Shown here piece by piece: positions 6,781 to 10,026 of a DNA stretch of 10,026 bases. The stretch covers positions 1 to 10,026 of the forward strand of contig CAMPJI010000082.1 in the NCBI GenBank assembly GCA_946886865.1, read 5' to 3'. The translations under genes were made by a program, and so were the position numbers. The DNA comes from an uncultured Lysobacterales bacterium. Lineage in GTDB: Bacteria > Pseudomonadota > Gammaproteobacteria > Xanthomonadales > Xanthomonadaceae. Position 1 is the first letter of the stretch, and each line of letters begins with the position of its first letter. The notes under the pieces were generated by a model that had not been told where the DNA came from, did no database searches, and saw only the letters and a list, made by a program, of their open reading frames with translations.

Positions 6781-7691
6781 CCGTCGGAGGCGGGCGGCGG
6801 CGCATCCAGCCGGGCCCGCCGCACCGCGGGCGCGAGTTGCCCCGGCCAGTCGCGGTCGTTGGCGACCTGCGCCAGCGCGCGGCTGGCGTCCAGCGCGGCC
6901 AGGTCGAGCCTGGCGACCGCCCAGTCCTGCCCGTCAGCCGCCCGCGCCAGCACGCCGTCGGCCGGCAATCCCACGTCCATGGGCGCGTAGATCGTCGCGT
7001 CGCCGGTGTTGGTGTCCAGCGCGGGGCTCCATGGCGCGTCGCCGGCGGTCACGGCCTGGGCGACGAAGCAGCGGTTCTCCAGCGCGCGCGCCAACCCGCC
7101 CACGCGCACGCGCGTGGCCCCCGCCTCGGTGTCGGTGCAGCTGGGCACGGCGATCACGCGTGCGCCCGCCTCGCACTGCGCGCGCACGGGCAGCGGAAAC
7201 TCGATGTCGTAGCAGACCGAAACGCCCACGCGGACGCGGTCGCATTCGAAGACTTTCAGCGCATCGCCGGGTTCGATGACGCCCGCCTGCTTCTCGAACC
7301 CCGTCAGCTGCAGCTTGTCCTGCCAGCCATGGCGGCCGTCCGGGGCAAACCAGTAGCTGCGGTTGCGGTAGCGCTCCGGCGCCACCGCCAAGAGGAAGCT
7401 ACCGGCGACGATGTGCATCCGAAGGTCGCGGGCCAGCCGCGCGTACAACTGCAGCCAATCGCCATGCAATGGCTGCAGCGCCGCGAGGGAGGCGTGCAGG
7501 TCGGCCCGCTCGCGCACCGGCAGCGTCGCGCCCAGCTCCAGCGACAGGTATTCGGGCAGCACCGCCAGCCGGGCGCCGGCGTCGGTGGCCGCCTGCAGCA
7601 TCGCCGCCTGGCGCTCGGCGAAGGCCGCGAAATCCACCGGCACGCCGATGGTGTGGCGCGCGGCCGCGACGGTCAGCGCGGCGGCCGTCAA
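6777..7691 (-). CDS. Nitrilase superfamily carbon-nitrogen hydrolase (class 12, RimI-associated type)
   Basis: Cytosolic amidase-type hydrolase using a Glu-Lys-Cys triad. It has 304 residues, with Glu47 in LPEYLSLE, Lys126 in WQDKLQLTGFEK and the nucleophile Cys160 in VSVCYDIEFP. The triad is complete. Segments such as VPSCTDTEAG (182-191), ARALENRCFV (201-210) and the PMDVGLPADGV region (237-247) recall the class 12 (Rim1-like) nitrilases, some of which, such as B. subtilis YhcX, are fused to an N-terminal acetyltransferase. The substrate of that class is not established. The start is TTG at 7691, overlapping the stop of the acetyltransferase gene as TTGA. GGAG (7697-7700 on the complement) 5 bases ahead supports it, and later starts would cut into the first strand of the fold. 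Its stop lies in the CTAG shared with PAP2 (convergent). Confidence 0.9.
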   Translation of the reverse strand: MTAAALTVAAARHTIGVPVDFAAFAERQAAMLQAATDAGARLAVLPEYLSLELGATLPVRERADLHASLAALQPLHGDWLQLYARLARDLRMHIVAGSFLLAVAPERYRNRSYWFAPDGRHGWQDKLQLTGFEKQAGVIEPGDALKVFECDRVRVGVSVCYDIEFPLPVRAQCEAGARVIAVPSCTDTEAGATRVRVGGLARALENRCFVAQAVTAGDAPWSPALDTNTGDATIYAPMDVGLPADGVLARAADGQDWAVARLDLAALDASRALAQVANDRDWPGQLAPAVRRARLDAPPPASDG

Positions 7692-8347
7692 AAACGCTCC
7701 AGCGGGCGCATCCAGAACGCCAGGTCGTGATCGACATCGCCCACGTCCGCTTCCGGCCAGCGCATGGGCAGCGTCAGCCCGGCACGGGGCTGGTAGCCGC
7801 GTTTGCGCCAGAAGGCCTCGTTGCCGCGATGGAACGGTGGGCGCCGCGGGTCGGCGTCGTCGCGCAGGACCGTGGCGAAGCCGGTCCAGGCGTAGCCCCC
7901 CAGCGCCCGTGCATGGGCTTCACGCTCCTCGAAGAAACGGTGGCCCAGCCCGCGCCCGCGATAGGCCGGCAGCAGCACCGACTCGCCGAGGTAGAAGACC
8001 TCCTCCGGCAACACGGACGACTGCGCGAAGGGCGCCACCAGCTCGGCCGCCTCGTGCACCAGCGGGAGGCCCGTGGACGCGCCCACCACCTGGCCCCCGT
8101 CCAGCACCAGCACCGCCAGGCTGAACGGCGAGCGCAGATAGGTCTGCAGGTAGTCGAACTCGTAGCGGTAATCGCCGGCGTACAGGTAGGGCCACTCGCG
8201 GAAGACCGTCATGCGCAGGCGCGCGAGGTCGTCCAGGTACGGCTCCATGGCCTGGCCGACCACAGTGCGGACGTCCGGCGTCTTCATCGCGGGGTGGAGG
8301 CGGTCTGGGGCATCGAGGGCGTCGAAGGTGCTCCGAACGATGTCCAT
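7688..8347 (-). CDS. GNAT-family N-acetyltransferase
   Basis: Acetyl-CoA-dependent acetyltransferase of the GNAT fold, 219 residues from the chosen start. The acetyl-CoA pyrophosphate loop is clear as RGRGLG (130-135) after the strand FYLGESVLLPAY (118-129). The C-terminal part has the usual aromatic-rich end of the fold (NEAFWRKRGYQ, 176-186). The N-terminal helix region (EPYLDDLARLRMTVFREWPYL, about 35-55) is typical of a conserved proteobacterial subgroup of unknown substrate. Three starts are possible: GTG at 8404, ATG at 8347 and ATG at 8287. I chose 8347 because GGAG lies 6 bases upstream. The 8287 start would fit the conserved core (MKTPDVRTVV) but has no good ribosome site. The last codons overlap the nitrilase TTG start, so the pair is probably translated together. 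It is divergent from rlmJ. Confidence 0.87.
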   Translation of the reverse strand: MDIVRSTFDALDAPDRLHPAMKTPDVRTVVGQAMEPYLDDLARLRMTVFREWPYLYAGDYRYEFDYLQTYLRSPFSLAVLVLDGGQVVGASTGLPLVHEAAELVAPFAQSSVLPEEVFYLGESVLLPAYRGRGLGHRFFEEREAHARALGGYAWTGFATVLRDDADPRRPPFHRGNEAFWRKRGYQPRAGLTLPMRWPEADVGDVDHDLAFWMRPLERF

Positions 8348-8466
8348 TGTCCACTCCGCGGCAGGACGTAAAGGCTGTCCATGCGTCAACGTGGCCGGGG
8401 GCACGGACCGGCCGCGCGGATCCGCCGGTGCGGGTCTGCCGCGCGGCAGGCCCTAAGATGCGCGCC

Positions 8467-9324
8467 ATGAACTACCGCCACGCCTTTCACGCCGGCAACC
8501 ACGCCGACGTCTTCAAGCACGTCGCCCTGCTGGCGCTGTGCGATGCACTGACCGCCAAGCCGGCGCCGCTGTTCGCGCTCGATACCCATGCCGGGCGGGG
8601 CCTGTACGCGCTCGACAGCGCTTCGGCCCTGCGCACCGCCGAGGCCGAGGGCGGCATTGCCCGCCTGCTCGCCGAGGCGCCGCGGCACCCGGCCATCGCG
8701 CGCTACCTGGCCGCGATCAAGGCCTGCCGCGCCGAGCACGGCACGGCCGCCTACCCGGGATCGCCCTGGCTGCTGGCGCACGCGCTGCGCGAGGACGACC
8801 GTATCGCCGCCTGCGAGCTGCATCCGGAAGAGGCCGCGCAACTGAAGGCGGTGTTCGCCCAGGACACCCGTGTCGCGGTGCATGCGCGCGACGGGTATGC
8901 GGCAATGAAGGCCCTGCTGCCCCCGCGGCTGGCCACGCAGCGGTTCAATCGCGGGCTGGTGCTGGTCGACCCGCCGTACGAGGCGCAGCTGGAGGAGTTC
9001 GACGCCATCCTCGGCGCGCTCCGTGACGCGCTGGGCCGGTGGCCGCAGGGCACCTATGCCGTGTGGTACCCGATCAAGCGGCGGCGCGCGCTGCACCCGT
9101 TCTTCCGCCGTGCGGCGACCCTGCCCGCGCGCTCGGCGCTGGTGGCCGAGCTGATGGTCCACCCGGACGACTCCCCCCTGCGGATGAACGGCAGCGGCCT
9201 GCTGCTGCTCAACGCACCGTGGCACTTCGACGCCACGCTGCGCGCCGCCCTGCCCCAGCTGGTGGCCGCACTTGGCGAAACCGGTGCGGCGTGTCGCCTG
9301 GACTGGCTGCGCGAGGCGGATTGA
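8467..9324 (+). CDS. rlmJ: 23S rRNA (adenine(2030)-N6)-methyltransferase RlmJ
   Basis: SAM-dependent enzyme that methylates N6 of A2030 in 23S rRNA (E. coli numbering). The 285 residues match E. coli RlmJ (280). The family N-terminus YRHAFHAGNHADVFKH (3-18) is unmistakable. The SAM-binding region LDTHAGRGLYAL (38-49) follows, then YPGSPWLL (96-103), the catalytic DPPY motif (168-171) and the conserved RMNGSGLLLLNAPW (239-252). An in-frame ATG at 8458 would add three residues. I prefer 8467 because family members begin right at the YRH motif, but no strong ribosome site decides between them. The gene stands alone, divergent from the acetyltransferase gene (119 bases apart) and convergent with the transporter gene. 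It probably has its own promoter in 8348-8466, where I see no convincing -35/-10 pair. Confidence 0.96.
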   Translation: MNYRHAFHAGNHADVFKHVALLALCDALTAKPAPLFALDTHAGRGLYALDSASALRTAEAEGGIARLLAEAPRHPAIARYLAAIKACRAEHGTAAYPGSPWLLAHALREDDRIAACELHPEEAAQLKAVFAQDTRVAVHARDGYAAMKALLPPRLATQRFNRGLVLVDPPYEAQLEEFDAILGALRDALGRWPQGTYAVWYPIKRRRALHPFFRRAATLPARSALVAELMVHPDDSPLRMNGSGLLLLNAPWHFDATLRAALPQLVAALGETGAACRLDWLREAD

Positions 9325-9325
9325 C

Positions 9326-9339
9326 GGGCGGCGCCGCCC
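9326..9339. terminator. Palindrome between convergent stop codons, possible bidirectional terminator
   Basis: GGGCGGCGCCGCCC is a perfect 14-base palindrome filling almost all of the 15-base gap between the rlmJ TGA (9322-9324) and the transporter TAA (9340-9342 on the complement). In RNA it could fold as a 5-base GC stem with a GCGC loop, from either strand. There is no T tract on either side, so classical intrinsic termination is doubtful. Confidence 0.35.
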
Positions 9340-10026
9340 TTAACCGGGCCGGCTCAGGTCCGGTTCGAAGAAGCTCCAGCGGACCTCCGGGAATTCCACC
9401 TTCATCGCGCGCTCGACCGCGTTGATCTGGGCGGCGAGCGTGGGCGCGTCGACGCCCTCGCGCATCTGGGCCTGCACCGCGACCATCGCCTCGTTGCCCA
9501 GTTGCAGGGTGATCAGGCTGATGACGCGGGTCACCTCGGGCCGGGCCTGGATGAATGCCCGCATGGCCTGCTCGCGCAAGGGATCGACACTCTGTCCGAT
9601 CAGCATCGCCTTGACCTCCACCGCCACCAGCACGGCGATGACGATCAGCAGCACGCCGATCATCAGCGTACCGATCGCATCCCATACCGGGTTGCCGGTG
9701 GCCACCGCCAGCAGCACCGCCACCAGAGCAAAGGACAGGCCCAGCAGCGCGGCCAGATCCTCGCCGAAGATCACCACCAGCTCGCTCTGGCGGCTTTCCC
9801 GGAACCACCGCCACAGGCCGCGGTCGCCACGTGACTTGTTGACCTCCTGCAGGCAGGCGCGCATCGACACGCCCTCGGCCAGCATGCCGAACACCAGCAC
9901 CCCGGCCGCCCAGTACCACTGCTTGAGCGGTTCGGGGTGCTGCAGCTTGTGGATGCCCTCGTACAGCGAAAACATGCCGCCGACGGTGAACAGCATCACC
10001 GCCACCAGGAACGACCAGAAGTAGAT
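9340..10026 (-). CDS. Cation diffusion facilitator family transporter (5' end outside window)
   Basis: C-terminal 228 residues of a divalent-metal/proton antiporter of the CDF family; the reading frame stays open to the window edge, so the start is missing. Visible parts: a segment IYFWSFLVAVMLFTVGG at the edge (probably TM3), then YEGIHKLQHPEP, a segment WYWAAGVLVFGMLAEG (TM4), a basic loop, TM5 and TM6 (about 83-107 and 114-137), and a soluble C-terminal domain (about 147-222) of the type that dimerises in CDF proteins. TM5 carries FGEDLAALLGL (about 87-97) with Glu89 and Asp90 in place of the usual HXXXD. This recalls the SLC30A9-like subgroup, in which FWSF...GG...YEGIHKL is also common. 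Metal specificity cannot be told. It is convergent with rlmJ. A GTG at 10005 is an internal codon, not the start. Confidence 0.9.
   Translation of the reverse strand: MYFWSFLVAVMLFTVGGMFSLYEGIHKLQHPEPLKQWYWAAGVLVFGMLAEGVSMRACLQEVNKSRGDRGLWRWFRESRQSELVVIFGEDLAALLGLSFALVAVLLAVATGNPVWDAIGTLMIGVLLIVIAVLVAVEVKAMLIGQSVDPLREQAMRAFIQARPEVTRVISLITLQLGNEAMVAVQAQMREGVDAPTLAAQINAVERAMKVEFPEVRWSFFEPDLSRPG

Noticed and set aside
8367..8389. TTGACG on the minus strand upstream of the acetyltransferase as a -35 element
   Set aside because: At a 17-base spacing the next hexamer is TCCTGC, which is not a -10; TTTACG is too close. I could not support a promoter.
8374..8389. Second possible PHO box in the rlmJ/acetyltransferase gap (CTGTCCA ... 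GTCAA)
   Set aside because: The two GTC cores are 8 bases apart, not 11, so they are out of phase for tandem PhoB half sites.

Overview
The window is GC-rich (about 70% by eye), chromosomal and gene-dense. Its gene set and protein style point to a gammaproteobacterium of the Xanthomonadaceae/Lysobacteraceae (Luteimonas, Lysobacter or Stenotrophomonas type). That placement is an inference from gene content, base composition and recall of family sequences; no search was run. I see no mobile element, CRISPR array, tRNA or rRNA.

Layout. Positions 32-5008 (+) hold a phosphate block: phoR (sensor kinase), ppk1 (polyphosphate synthesis) and ppx (polyphosphate breakdown). phoR and ppk1 share a TTGA stop/start overlap, and ppx follows after 16 bases. 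A 100-base gap (5009-5108) carries three GTCA-type repeats with an 11-base period that resemble a PHO box. It leads into a two-gene unit at 5109-6780 (+): a GT-B/GT4 glycosyltransferase overlapping a PAP2-family phosphatase. On the minus strand, a GNAT acetyltransferase (start best placed at 8347) runs through a second TTGA overlap into a class-12-like nitrilase superfamily enzyme. The nitrilase gene ends tail to tail on PAP2, sharing CTAG. rlmJ (8467-9324, +) diverges from the GNAT gene. It converges on the 3' part of a cation diffusion facilitator gene (9340 to the window edge, -), with a perfect 14-base palindrome between the two stop codons.

How it works together. PhoR would report phosphate state, presumably to a PhoB encoded just upstream of the window. 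Ppk1 and Ppx would fill and drain the polyphosphate store. If the PHO-box-like repeats are real, the glycosyltransferase/PAP2 pair may also be under PhoB. That would fit freeing phosphate from a lipid and adding sugar to the product, as in phosphate-starvation lipid remodelling. This is the most interesting hypothesis here, but the lipid substrates are not shown by the sequence. The right half is mostly conserved housekeeping (23S rRNA methylation, metal transport) plus the acetyltransferase/amidohydrolase pair of unknown substrate.
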